DNA of 38,533 bases. It comes from CAYNLG01 sp964397995. GTDB lineage: Bacteria; Planctomycetota; Phycisphaerae; FEN-1346. Positions 17,536-26,045 of the stretch are shown here, one piece after another. Position numbers and translations under genes: made by a program. The DNA lies in NCBI GenBank assembly GCA_964397995.1, contig CAYNLG010000029.1, positions 1 through 38,533 of the forward strand, read 5' to 3'. Under the pieces are notes generated by a model, which made no database searches, had not been told where the DNA came from, and was given only the letters and a program-made list of their open reading frames with translations. Positions within the stretch are counted from its first letter, which is position 1. Each line of letters opens with the position of its first letter.

Positions 17536-18120
17536 ATGCCTCAGGACGCCACGCCCCAGGAGGGCCCGGTCCCGACGGACGCGCGGCCGGTGCCGCAGGA
17601 CGCATCACCGAACCCCCAGGTCCGCGAGAGCATCAAGTACCGCCGACGGGCCCAGGACGCCGAACGGCGCGCCGAAGCCCTGGAAACCGAATTGGCGGAC
17701 CTTCGCGAGGGCCACGAGGCCGCCTTGGGCGACCTCCGGTCCGAGCTGGAGGCGGCGCGCGGCGAGGCGGAGAGCCTGCGCGGCCGGTTGGCGCTGGCCG
17801 ACCGCGACCGGCAGTTGGAGCGGGCCTTCGCGGGGATCGGCTGCACCGACCTGGAAGCGGCGCTGGCGCTGGCGCGGCAGCGGCTGGGCGGCGCCCCGCC
17901 GGAGGACGCCGCGGCCTTCGCCCGCGACCTGCTCCAGGAGAAGCCGCACCTGGCGGTCCCCGCCGCCGACCTCGTCCTTCCGCCGCGCACGGCGGGGGCA
18001 CGGCCGTCGGCGCCAGCGGGACCGCACCGGGCGGCCGACCGGCTGGCCGACGAGGCCCGCCGCACCGGTCGCACCACCGACGTGATGGCGTACATGCGGG
18101 CCCGGCGCGCCAGCGCCTGA
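17536..18120 (+). CDS. Coiled-coil scaffold-like protein
   Basis: The 194-residue protein has a Pro/Gln/Asp-rich disordered start (about 35 residues), a long charged coiled coil (about 36-95, with repeated AEALETELADLREGH- and ELEAARGEAESLRGR-like heptads) and a small C-terminal helical part ending in AYMRARRASA. A short, acidic-basic coiled-coil protein between portal and major capsid genes is the usual place and look of a capsid scaffolding protein. No protease motif is seen. GGAGG six bases before ATG supports the start. The role is inferred from position and composition. Confidence 0.65.
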   Translation: MPQDATPQEGPVPTDARPVPQDASPNPQVRESIKYRRRAQDAERRAEALETELADLREGHEAALGDLRSELEAARGEAESLRGRLALADRDRQLERAFAGIGCTDLEAALALARQRLGGAPPEDAAAFARDLLQEKPHLAVPAADLVLPPRTAGARPSAPAGPHRAADRLADEARRTGRTTDVMAYMRARRASA

Positions 18121-18157
18121 GGCCCGTCCCGGAACCCCAGACGAAAGGAGCCTCACC

Positions 18158-19309
18158 ATGCCGTTCACCGGCAAGGCCACGTACTCGGCGGGGGCGACCC
18201 TGCCGGAACTCGCCGAAGACGTCTCGGATGTCGTCAGCCTGGTCAGCCCCTGGGAGACGCCGCTGCTGGACGCGCTCGGCGACCCGCAGACGGAGGCGCG
18301 CTCGACCCGCCACGAGTGGCTCGAAGACGCCCTCCTGCCGAACACCGACCTCCTGACCGCCACGCCCGCCAACCCGGAGACCGACACCGAGCTGGAGGTC
18401 GCCAGCGCCGACCGGTTCCGCGTGGGCGACCAGCTCCGCGTCGGCGACGCCGAGGAGCTGATGCTCGTCGGGTCGGTCGGCGTGGGGACGGTCACGGTGG
18501 AGCGCGGCTACGGCGGGACGACCGCCGAGGCCGTGGGTGCGGGTGACACGGTCCACATCCTGGGCAACGCCGCCCTGGAAGGCCACGAGGCCGACGACGC
18601 CCGCTTCACCGTGCGGACGCGGCAAAGCAACTGGACGCAGATCTTCGCCAAGACCGTCTGCGTCAGCGGCAGCGACCTGGCGGTGCGGCAGCTGGCGGTG
18701 GCCGACGAGCTCGACTTCCAGAAGACCAAGGCCCTGCGCGAGCTGCTGCGCGACCTGGAGAACACCGTCCTCAACGGCACGGCCCCGGCGGCCGACCCGC
18801 AGGGCGGGGCGGCGGTGCGGCGGACGATGGCGGGCATCCTGCCCCAACTCGTCACCAACCGCTTCGTCCCCGGCCAGGGCGGGTTCCCGAGCGGCGGCGA
18901 CCTCGACGAGGCCCAGCTCAACACCGCCCTCCGCTGGATCTGGGAGACCTCCAGCGGCCAGGTCGACCTCATCGTCTGCAACGGCTACCAGAAGCGCGTC
19001 ATCAGCGGCTTCGGCTCCGACGCCCGGAGCTACGCCCCGGACGACCCCCGCTTCACCAGCCGCGTCGCTGTCTACGAGAGCGACTTCGGCGTCCAGCGGG
19101 TCGTCCTGTCGCGCTGGATGCCGCGCGACGCCGTCCTGCTGCTCGACTCCAGCCGCCTTCAGGTCCTCCCCCTCGCCGGCCGCAGCTTCCACTACCGCCC
19201 GCTGGCGGCGACGGGCGACTTCGAGCGCGGCCAGGTGCTGGGCGAGTACACGGTCCAGCTGCGGAACGAGGCGGCCCACGGGGTGATCCGCGGGCTGACC
19301 ACGGCCTGA
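18158..19309 (+). CDS. Major capsid protein, SU10/DUF5309 type
   Basis: The 383-residue protein matches the SU10-like HK97-fold capsid family. Motifs are an N-terminal VSLVSPWETPLLDAL, a small inserted beta domain with VGDQLRVGDAEELMLVG and the VERGYGGTTAE turn, then NWTQIFAKTVCVSGSD, RELLRDLENTVLNGTA and RRTMAGILPQL, followed by the conserved C-terminal beta strands. AAAGGAG precedes the ATG. No separate head-maturation protease is encoded nearby, as is common for this family. It is the clearest viral hallmark in the window. The gene is followed by two very stable hairpins. Confidence 0.85.
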   Translation: MPFTGKATYSAGATLPELAEDVSDVVSLVSPWETPLLDALGDPQTEARSTRHEWLEDALLPNTDLLTATPANPETDTELEVASADRFRVGDQLRVGDAEELMLVGSVGVGTVTVERGYGGTTAEAVGAGDTVHILGNAALEGHEADDARFTVRTRQSNWTQIFAKTVCVSGSDLAVRQLAVADELDFQKTKALRELLRDLENTVLNGTAPAADPQGGAAVRRTMAGILPQLVTNRFVPGQGGFPSGGDLDEAQLNTALRWIWETSSGQVDLIVCNGYQKRVISGFGSDARSYAPDDPRFTSRVAVYESDFGVQRVVLSRWMPRDAVLLLDSSRLQVLPLAGRSFHYRPLAATGDFERGQVLGEYTVQLRNEAAHGVIRGLTTA

Positions 19310-19329
19310 CCCCTCCTCCCCCGAAGCCC

Positions 19330-19390
19330 GGGGCCGCCTGCCCGCGTGGCGGGCGGCCCCACCCCCCTGCCGCCGACGGCCGGGGGGGTG
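19330..19390 (+). terminator. Two tandem GC-rich hairpins after the capsid gene
   Basis: Hairpin 1 (19330-19360) pairs GGGGCCGC with GCGGCCCC and contains a short bulged inner stem. Hairpin 2 (19360-19390) pairs CACCCCCC with GGGGGGTG and has an inner GCCG-CCGA-CGGC stem. Neither has a T-run, so they may be partial terminators or mRNA-stabilising structures that set capsid expression above that of downstream genes. Confidence 0.55.
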
Positions 19391-19412
19391 ACGACGGAAG
19401 GACCGAGACGCC

Positions 19413-20060
19413 ATGACTGCCTTCTCCACCGACGCCGACCTGCTGACCTGGGAACCGGCCCTCCTGCGCGAGGTCGCCCTCGACGGGCAGACCCTGGCGC
19501 GCGGCGACGGGGCGAGCGCCCAAGGCCAGCAGCTGACGGCCCCGGGCGCCGACCTGGTGGCCGCCCGCGTCCGTCCCGGCCACGTCGTCCACCTGGCCGG
19601 CACGGGCTTGGACGGCTTCTACGAGGTGCTGAGCGTCGAGAGCGCATCGGCGCTGCTGGCGGCCCCGGTTGGGTGCGGCGGCGACGAGCCGGTGCCCCTG
19701 CCGACCGCGACGGGTCTGGCCTGGACGATCGCCACCTTCGACCCGCAGCACGAGGAGGCCCGCTGGACGCTGCTGGCCCGCTTCGGCCTGGAGCGGAACG
19801 CGGCCGACCCGGCGGGCGACCTGGCCGACTGGATCGTCGAGCGGCGGGCCCTGCGGCGGGCAAGCGTCGCCCTGGTTCTCGCGACGGTCTACCGCGGCCA
19901 GGCGTCGGCGCCGGACGGAGGCCTCGCCCGCAAGGCCGACCACTACGCCCGGGTCTACGAGGCCGAGGTGGCCACGGCCCGGCTCCACCTGGACCGCGAC
20001 GGCGACGGCACGCCCGACGACGTGCGGAGCCTCGCCAGCCGCCGCCTGCGGCGGGTGTGA
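19413..20060 (+). CDS. Probable head-tail connector protein
   Basis: The 215-residue protein begins TAFSTDADLLTWEP, like gp6/gp15-type adaptors that open with a short strand and a helix, then has a beta-rich insertion and a C-terminal helical pair (DPAGDLADWIVERRALRRASVALVLATVY). The last 20 residues, RDGDGTPDDVRSLASRRLRR, resemble the tails of adaptor proteins. Immediately after a capsid gene this is the expected place of the head-tail connector. The ATG has GGAAGGA about 10 bases upstream. The assignment rests on position plus a weak pattern. Confidence 0.5.
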   Translation: MTAFSTDADLLTWEPALLREVALDGQTLARGDGASAQGQQLTAPGADLVAARVRPGHVVHLAGTGLDGFYEVLSVESASALLAAPVGCGGDEPVPLPTATGLAWTIATFDPQHEEARWTLLARFGLERNAADPAGDLADWIVERRALRRASVALVLATVYRGQASAPDGGLARKADHYARVYEAEVATARLHLDRDGDGTPDDVRSLASRRLRRV

Positions 20061-20074
20061 ACGGGAGGCGACCG

Positions 20075-20923
20075 ATGACCCCGAACGAACTGGCCCTGGC
20101 CGAGGCGCTGCGCGGGGCGGTGGCCGGCGCGGGCGACCTCCGCGAGGTCCGACTGGCCGCCAAGGGCCGCCCCGCCGAGGTGCCCCTCAGCCGTCTGCCG
20201 GCGGCCCTGATCGAGCCGGCGGGCCTGGAGGCCCTGACGTGGCCGGACGTGCCGGTCGGGGCGTACCATCTGGCCCACTGGCGCGTGACGGTGCTCGACC
20301 GGGCGCTGCCTGGGACACGGGCTTTCGAAGCGCTGGTCCAGACGGCCGACGCGGCCCGGGCGGCGGTGCTGGCGACCGGATCGCTGGGCGGCCTGGCCGA
20401 AGACGGCCCGCCGTCGCGGCGCGCGGCGGACCTGGCGCCGCCTGTGGGGGCGGTGCGGGCCGGGCCGGCGACGCTCGGCGACTCGGCGCCCGGCCACCCG
20501 ACGGCCGTGACGGTGCCCGTGGCGGCCGGCTGGTGGGCCGAGACCCAGGCCGGCGGGGCGGAGCTGGACGGCGAGGCCCTGTTCGCCTCGGGCCCGCACG
20601 TGGTCGAGGCGGGCAGCCCCGGCCGCCGCGTCGACGAGGTCCGTTTCGGCGGCCTCGACGGCGGCCTGCTGGTGGACCTGGGCGAAGCGGCGCGGCCGCT
20701 TGTGCAGACGGGCGTCCTCTCGGCGTCGACCGAGGCGGGGCTCGCCGTGCTGGAGGCGGCCATCGAGGCGTTCATCGACGGGCGGCTCTACACGCTGACG
20801 GCCCCCGGGGGGGCGGTCTACGCGAACGTCCGCGTCGAGGCCTTCGAACGGCTCGGGCCGCCCCGCGCGGGTCTCGATCGGCACCGCCCCTACCGCGTGG
20901 TCTACCGCCAGTTCGGGAGATGA
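20075..20923 (+). CDS. Two-part tail-associated protein, function uncertain
   Basis: The 282-residue protein has an N-terminal half rich in helices and a C-terminal part (about 190-282) with strands and a helix, ending RPYRVVYRQFGR. The N-terminal part, with LPAALIEPAGLEAL and YHLAHWRVTVLD, looks like a tail-completion/terminator protein; the C-terminal part (ALIDG-like EAFIDGRLYTLTAPGGAVYANVRVEAF) looks like a baseplate or tail domain. It may be a fusion of two small viral functions. It follows the connector gene by 14 bases with GGGAGG upstream. Its stop overlaps the next ATG by three bases. I cannot name the family. Confidence 0.45.
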   Translation: MTPNELALAEALRGAVAGAGDLREVRLAAKGRPAEVPLSRLPAALIEPAGLEALTWPDVPVGAYHLAHWRVTVLDRALPGTRAFEALVQTADAARAAVLATGSLGGLAEDGPPSRRAADLAPPVGAVRAGPATLGDSAPGHPTAVTVPVAAGWWAETQAGGAELDGEALFASGPHVVEAGSPGRRVDEVRFGGLDGGLLVDLGEAARPLVQTGVLSASTEAGLAVLEAAIEAFIDGRLYTLTAPGGAVYANVRVEAFERLGPPRAGLDRHRPYRVVYRQFGR

Positions 20924-21663
20924 CCGTGGCCGCCACCACCGAAGGCATCACGCGTGTCCGCCTGCAGCCGCTGCGGCTGAGCCCGGATGACGGGGCCGCC
21001 GCGGCGCGGGCCCTCGAGGTGACGTGGGACTCGACGCAGGAGGCCCGCTGGCACCAGGTGTACGTCGGCGGGCGGCTCGCGGGGGTGACGGCGCGGCCGG
21101 CGGACCGGCGGCTGGTGGTGCCCATGCCGGCGGACGAGGCCGGGGCCGCGGGGCGCGCCCTCGTCGAGGTCCTGGCTGTCGATGCCGAGGACCGCTGGCG
21201 CGACCGGGCCGACGCCCTGGCCGGGCCAGCGGCCTGCCCGGGCTGGCGGGTCGAACTCGCGTGGGAGGCCGGGCCGCACCTCGACGCGGGGCTCGCGGGC
21301 TTCGACGTCTTCGGCGACGGCCGCACCGGCACGGTCGACCTGGCGGCGCCGCTCAACCCGCTGCCGATTCCCGCGCGGCCGGGGGGCCTGGCGCCCTGGG
21401 GCCACGGGACCGGGGGGTACGGGCGCGGCGGCTGGGGCGAGGGGACCGCCCGGTTCGCGTGGACGAGCCCGGGGCTGGCCCCGGGGACGTGGCGGTTTGC
21501 CGTCCGCGCCGTGGACGCGGCGGGGAACCCGGCGGCGACGGTGGCCGAGGTCGCCTGCACGGTGGTCGGCCTGCCCGCGCCGCCGACGGACGTCCGCGTG
21601 GCGGCCTATGCCCCCGAGGGCGGGGCCCACCTGGCATGGGACCCGAGCCCGGACCTGAGTTGA
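20920..21663 (+). CDS. Fibronectin-III-like protein, apparently shortened
   Basis: The 247-residue protein is built of beta-sandwich repeats: one at about residues 10-90 (ARALEVTWDST, then ALVEVLAVDAEDRW), one at about 95-215 with a Gly-rich loop (GHGTGGYGRGGWGEGT) and WRFAVRAVDAAGNPAA, and a third that begins APPTDVRVAAYAPEGGAHLAWDPSPDLS and then stops. A complete fibronectin type III repeat needs about 60 more residues, so the C terminus looks truncated. It overlaps the preceding gene by four bases (ATGA). It shares the FGDGRTGTVD-like motif with the protein at 21941-23587. Likely a particle surface or tail decoration protein. Confidence 0.55.
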   Translation: MTVAATTEGITRVRLQPLRLSPDDGAAAARALEVTWDSTQEARWHQVYVGGRLAGVTARPADRRLVVPMPADEAGAAGRALVEVLAVDAEDRWRDRADALAGPAACPGWRVELAWEAGPHLDAGLAGFDVFGDGRTGTVDLAAPLNPLPIPARPGGLAPWGHGTGGYGRGGWGEGTARFAWTSPGLAPGTWRFAVRAVDAAGNPAATVAEVACTVVGLPAPPTDVRVAAYAPEGGAHLAWDPSPDLS

Positions 21664-21681
21664 CCGAAAGGAGCACGCGCG

Positions 21682-21927
21682 ATGGCCTCGACGTACACGC
21701 CCAAGCTGACCCTGGAGAAGCCCGGCCACGGCGAGGCCGTCGGCACCTGGGACGCGGTTCTGAACGCGAACTTCGACGCGCTGGACGCGGCGGCATGGGC
21801 GACGCGGGTCCTGACGGAGGACCCGGCCGACCCGGCCGAGGGCGAGACGTGGGTCCGGTCCGACTTGGGCCAGTTCCGCGTCCGCGTGGGCGGCCAGACG
21901 CTGAAGGCGGACCTCGCGACCCCCTGA
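21682..21927 (+). CDS. Short tail-fibre-type N-terminal domain protein
   Basis: The 81-residue protein opens with STYTPKLTLEKPGHGEAVGTWDAVLNANFDALDAA. The pattern L.KP..G...GTW...LN.NFD.LD is often found at the start of phage tail fibres and baseplate-attached proteins. Here it is a free-standing short protein followed by a small beta-rich end (WVRSDLGQFRVRVGGQTLKADL). AAAGGAG lies upstream of ATG. It may attach a fibre to the particle or may be the remnant of a longer fibre. Confidence 0.55.
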   Translation: MASTYTPKLTLEKPGHGEAVGTWDAVLNANFDALDAAAWATRVLTEDPADPAEGETWVRSDLGQFRVRVGGQTLKADLATP

Positions 21928-21940
21928 CCGGAGCCTCCCG

Positions 21941-23587
21941 ATGATCCCCTTCCCGCTCGATGCCGCGACCTTCGACACCGGCACCCCCGACGGCTGCCGC
22001 ATTGTCCCCGGCACGGGGCTGCGCGTCGACTTCGACGAGGCGGCCGCGGGGCTGGACACACTGGGCCTGTGGCACCTGCACGACGGCGGCTGCGCCGGCG
22101 AAGGGACGGGCCTCGTCGACGCCTCGGGCGGCGGGCGCGACATGGTCTCCTATGGCGCCCAGCCGGTCGAGGCCGGGTACCGCTTCGTCGCCGACGAGGT
22201 GGACTGGATGGACGCCGCCTTCGACGCCCAACCCGAGCGGGGCCGCCTGACGCTGGAGCTCTGGTTCGCGGACCTGGGCCTCGCCCCCGGCGACGCGCCG
22301 GCGGTGCTCGCGACCCTCTTCGCGGGGGCGCCCACTTACCTGGAGTTGCGGGTGAGGCGGATGGCCGACCCGGAGGACTCGCAGATCTGGGCCCGGCTCC
22401 AGGTGGGCGGCACGGTGCTGGGGCTGGCCCAGTGGCGGTCGGCAGAGGCCGACGCCGTCCTGGCCGGCGGCGAGCCGGTGCACGTGGCAGCGGTGCTGGA
22501 CGCCCCGGGGTCGCTGACCCTGTTCGTGGGCGGCGCCCCGCGGGCGAGCGAGGCGAACGTCGGCCCCCTGCCGGCGGACCACTACGTCCTGCGGCTGGGC
22601 GGACGGTTCGGCCAGGTGCCGGACCTGACCCTGACCGGGACGCTCGACGAGGTCCGCCTGACGGCCGACGCCCTGTACGCGGCCCCGCTGGCGCCGCGAC
22701 GGTTGCGCGAGGCCGGGCGGTACACCTCGCCGACGCTGGACGGGGTGCGGCCAGGGGCCGCGTGGACGGACCTTGCGGTCACCGAGACGGTGCCGCCCGG
22801 ATGCGCCACCGCCTGGGACGTCCGGGCGGCTGACACGGTGGACGGCTTCGGGGCGCCGGAGGCGGCGTGGGTGCCGTACGCCGGCAGCCCGGCGGCCTTG
22901 CCTCGCGGCCGGTACCTGCAGTGGGCGTGCGACTTGGCGGGCGGCGCGGGCGGCCTGCTGACGCCGACGGTGGCGGCCGTCGAGGCGTGGGCCTCCGAGG
23001 CCGGCTACGCGGTCTATCACGCCGCCGGCGGGCCCGAGGCGCTGACGTACGAGACGCCGCTGCTCGTCGTCGGCCCGGGCGTGACCGCGGTCGACACCGG
23101 CCCGCTGGCGGCCGGGGCGGTGCACGGTTTCGGCGTGCGGCCGACCGACGCCGACGGCCGGGCGACGCCCGTCACGTCGTCTGAGGCGCGGCTGGAACTG
23201 GACGCCGAGGGCGCGGTCGTCGCGGATCGGCCTCCCGCGCCTGTGGCGGCGTGGGCGGCGGCTCGCCCGGCGGGCGCCGCCGAGGTCGGATGGCGCTACC
23301 GGGCCGGTCCGGATGACGCGGCGCCGGCGGTGTTCCGCGTCTACGGCGACGGCGGCACCGGCACGGTGGACGAGGAGACGCCCCTCGCGGAGGTCGCCCA
23401 CGTCCCCGGCCGGACACACTACCGCGCGACGGTCACGGGCCTGGCGGCGGGGGCGGCCAACGTGCTCCGGGTGCGTGCCGAGACGGCGGCTGGCCTGGCC
23501 GACGCGGGGGAGGCCCTGGCAACCGTGACGCCGGACGCCACCTCGCCCGAGCCGGTCGAGGCCCTCGAAGTGGAGGTGGTCCTGTGA
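21941..23587 (+). CDS. LamG-like lectin and fibronectin-like domain protein
   Basis: The 548-residue protein has a concanavalin/LamG-like sandwich at about residues 45-245 (LGLWHLHDGG, LTLELWFADLG, LTLFVGGAP, LTGTLDEVRLTADALY, the typical end of a laminin-G-like domain). Weaker beta domains follow, and a fibronectin-like repeat at about 430-540 (VFRVYGDGGTGTVDEETPL, ATVTGLAAGAANVLRVRAETAAG). It probably binds a surface carbohydrate as a receptor-binding or decoration protein. The stop overlaps the next GTG by four bases. The VYGDGGTGTVD motif is shared with the protein at 20920-21663. Confidence 0.65.
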   Translation: MIPFPLDAATFDTGTPDGCRIVPGTGLRVDFDEAAAGLDTLGLWHLHDGGCAGEGTGLVDASGGGRDMVSYGAQPVEAGYRFVADEVDWMDAAFDAQPERGRLTLELWFADLGLAPGDAPAVLATLFAGAPTYLELRVRRMADPEDSQIWARLQVGGTVLGLAQWRSAEADAVLAGGEPVHVAAVLDAPGSLTLFVGGAPRASEANVGPLPADHYVLRLGGRFGQVPDLTLTGTLDEVRLTADALYAAPLAPRRLREAGRYTSPTLDGVRPGAAWTDLAVTETVPPGCATAWDVRAADTVDGFGAPEAAWVPYAGSPAALPRGRYLQWACDLAGGAGGLLTPTVAAVEAWASEAGYAVYHAAGGPEALTYETPLLVVGPGVTAVDTGPLAAGAVHGFGVRPTDADGRATPVTSSEARLELDAEGAVVADRPPAPVAAWAAARPAGAAEVGWRYRAGPDDAAPAVFRVYGDGGTGTVDEETPLAEVAHVPGRTHYRATVTGLAAGAANVLRVRAETAAGLADAGEALATVTPDATSPEPVEALEVEVVL

Positions 23588-25383
23588 CGATTCCGGCGAA
23601 CGTGGCGGCGTACTTCGCGGCGGGCGGCGGCGTGACGCGGACGGTGCCGCCGGAGATCGCGGTCCGCCTTGACGGCGAGGAGGCCCCGCGGCTCCGCCTC
23701 GAGGCGTGGGAGACGGCCCTCGGGGCCGCCCCCACGGCGCGCTTCGCGGTGGCCCTCGGGACCGACGTCGCGACGGGCGAGGTCCTGCGCGTCGAGGCGG
23801 CGGCCGAGGCCGTGCGGCCCGGCGCGCTCGTCGAGGCGCGGCTGGTGCGCGGCCGCGGCGAGGAGGACCTGGTCCTGTTCGAGGGCCGCGTGACCCACGT
23901 CGACCTGGCCTTCGGCCCGGGCGGCGAGACGTTGGCCGCGGAGGCCGAGGACGCGGCCGCCAACCTGCTGCGCACCCGCCTCGGCGGGCGCCGCGTCGCC
24001 CTGGAGGGCGGCGGGACGGTCCACGTGCCGGGGCTGGAGCTGCTCTTCAACCCCGACGGGCGGGGCAACGCCGCCCCGGGTCTGTACGACCCCGGCACAG
24101 GCGAGCCCCACGCCGTCTTTGCCGCCGACCCGCTCGACGGGGCGGCCCCGTGGATGCTGGACGAAGCGGTGGCGTACGTCGTGGCCGAGGCGGCCGCCGG
24201 CTGGGTGGTCGGGGTGCCCGGGCCAAGCGAGGTGCTCGCCCTGGTGTCGCCGATGCCGCTCCAGGACGTCCTCCTGGAGGGCCGGACCCTCGGCGAGGCG
24301 CTCGATGCGCTGCTCGGGCCGGTGGGCGGCCGGTGGCGGCTGGCGGCGGAGCCGGAGGTGGGCGGGCCCGCGCGGCGGCTGGAGCTCTGGGTGCCCGACC
24401 GGGCGCCCGTGGTCCACCTGGCCCACCAGCCGGCGGGGACGACCTATGACCCCGCCGAGACGCACTTCGGGGAGCTCGCGGTACGGTTCACGTTCGCCGA
24501 AGCCCCCCGGCGCACCGTTGCCCTCGGGGCGCGGACGCGAGTCGAGTCGACCTTTGACCTGGTGGGGGGCTGGGACCCGGCCTTGGAGGACGAAGGGCCC
24601 GACGCCTACAGCCCGTCGCGGAACGCCGCGTTCGAGACGGTGGCGGACGTCTTCCGCAAGTGGGTCCTGAACGAGAGCGGCGCGTACACGGGCCCCCCGC
24701 ACAGCCGCGGCCCCGCGCCGGACCTCTCGGGCCTCTTCGGCGGGCCGACCGTGCCGCGCCGGCGCCGGCTTCGGCCGTGCCTCTCGCGGGACGCTCTCGG
24801 TCGGGGGCGCGGTGTATACGCCGAGGTCTCGCTCGACGGCGGCGCGACGTGGGGCCGCCTGGCCATCGCGGCGCGGGTCCTGGCGGGAGAGTGCGGCCTG
24901 TACCTGACGGCGGACCCCTTGCCGCCGGACTACCTGCGGGCGTGCCTGGCCGGCGACGCCCAAGTCCGCGTGACCGCGACGCTCGAGGGCGACGACCGGC
25001 TCCGGGCGGAGTGGACCGAGCCCGGTGCCGAGGCGCTCCCGGGTCGCACGCGGCATCTGCTGGTCAGCGGCGGGTACGGCTCGCGGACGGTCGCGCCGAC
25101 GAGCCGCTTCGCCGGGGACGCCGCCGACACGGCCGACGACGCCGAGGCGCTCGCGGCCCTCGTGGCCGCGGTGGCCGAGGCCGACCGCCGGTGCCCCGTG
25201 CCGGCCCGGATCGTGCTGCCGGAGTTGGACCTGGGCCGTCGGCCGGGCGTCCGGGTGGCGGGCGTCGTGGGGCGGCCGCTCGCGCTGGCCCGGACGCACC
25301 TCGGATACCAGGCTGCGCCCGTCGTGCGGCGGGTGAAGCACCGCCTGGTTCCTCGCCCCCGCACGGAACTGGAACTGGAGTGA
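23584..25383 (+). CDS. Probable baseplate hub or tail protein
   Basis: The 599-residue protein starts with GTG overlapping the previous stop. The first 140 residues (VLFEGRVTHVDLAFGPGGETLAAEAEDAAANLLRTRLG) resemble hub and late-control proteins of tailed phages, where a ring domain carries a LFxGxV..v......g...v...D strand pattern. The middle part has a domain ending in LVWVP-like RLELWVPDR, and the C-terminal half has LDGGATWGRLAI and a helical LAALVAAVAEADRR. The function is inferred from position between fibre-type genes and the strand pattern. A tail tube and tape measure are not seen, so whether it sits in a tail is open. Confidence 0.45.
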   Translation: MTIPANVAAYFAAGGGVTRTVPPEIAVRLDGEEAPRLRLEAWETALGAAPTARFAVALGTDVATGEVLRVEAAAEAVRPGALVEARLVRGRGEEDLVLFEGRVTHVDLAFGPGGETLAAEAEDAAANLLRTRLGGRRVALEGGGTVHVPGLELLFNPDGRGNAAPGLYDPGTGEPHAVFAADPLDGAAPWMLDEAVAYVVAEAAAGWVVGVPGPSEVLALVSPMPLQDVLLEGRTLGEALDALLGPVGGRWRLAAEPEVGGPARRLELWVPDRAPVVHLAHQPAGTTYDPAETHFGELAVRFTFAEAPRRTVALGARTRVESTFDLVGGWDPALEDEGPDAYSPSRNAAFETVADVFRKWVLNESGAYTGPPHSRGPAPDLSGLFGGPTVPRRRRLRPCLSRDALGRGRGVYAEVSLDGGATWGRLAIAARVLAGECGLYLTADPLPPDYLRACLAGDAQVRVTATLEGDDRLRAEWTEPGAEALPGRTRHLLVSGGYGSRTVAPTSRFAGDAADTADDAEALAALVAAVAEADRRCPVPARIVLPELDLGRRPGVRVAGVVGRPLALARTHLGYQAAPVVRRVKHRLVPRPRTELELE

Positions 25384-25391
25384 GATTCGCC

Positions 25392-26033
25392 ATGCGCACC
25401 GACCGCCTGGGCCTGTACACCGGCGCCGCCGTCCTGGACCGCCTGGAGCTTGCGCGAGCGGGGGCGGGCGGCGACGCGTGGAGCACGGACCTTGCCGAAG
25501 GCCTCCCGCCGCACCGCATCCACTGGGTCGAGCTCATCGCCGGCGGACCGGGCGACCCGCTCGACGAGCGCTACTACGGCGACGAAGTCCGTCCGGCAGG
25601 CGTGGGCGGCGACGGGCGCCTCGCCTGGGAGGCCGCACCCGACGGCCTCTCGGGCGTCGTGGTGCACAATGTAGCCGAGGCGGGCCTCGGGACGCACGCG
25701 CTGGCGGCCGGGACGGTGGTGCGGGTGGAGGCGCGGCTGGACGGGGGCGACCCGCCGGACCTGGTGTACCTGGCGCACGTGCCCGTGCCGCGCGACCGCC
25801 TCGCCCGGGTGGAGAGCTACGCGGGCGGGAGCTACACGGTCCAGCCGGTCCGCCGGGAGGGCGGGGGCATGACCGACGACGGGTCGCCCATCGCGGGCGT
25901 GGTGAACCTGGGGGAACTGTGGCCAGAGGAGGCGGGGTACCTGGCGGGCCCGGCCGCCTATGACCGGTACGTGCGGATCCATTGGTCGGCCGCCGGGTGG
26001 GCGATGCTCGTCCACCCGCCGCGCCTCATGTGA
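25392..26033 (+). CDS. Cassette protein of unknown function
   Basis: The 213-residue protein is beta-rich, with TYPVEL-like WVELIAGGPGDPLDERYYGDEVR near residues 48-70 and a C-terminal LVYLAHVPVPRDRLARVESYAGGSYTVQPVRR. I recognise no family. It starts with ATG eight bases after the preceding stop and ends 12 bases before the next gene, so it is part of the structural transcription unit. Likely a minor particle component. Confidence 0.5.
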   Translation: MRTDRLGLYTGAAVLDRLELARAGAGGDAWSTDLAEGLPPHRIHWVELIAGGPGDPLDERYYGDEVRPAGVGGDGRLAWEAAPDGLSGVVVHNVAEAGLGTHALAAGTVVRVEARLDGGDPPDLVYLAHVPVPRDRLARVESYAGGSYTVQPVRREGGGMTDDGSPIAGVVNLGELWPEEAGYLAGPAAYDRYVRIHWSAAGWAMLVHPPRLM

Positions 26034-26045
26034 GCGGAGGCCCCT

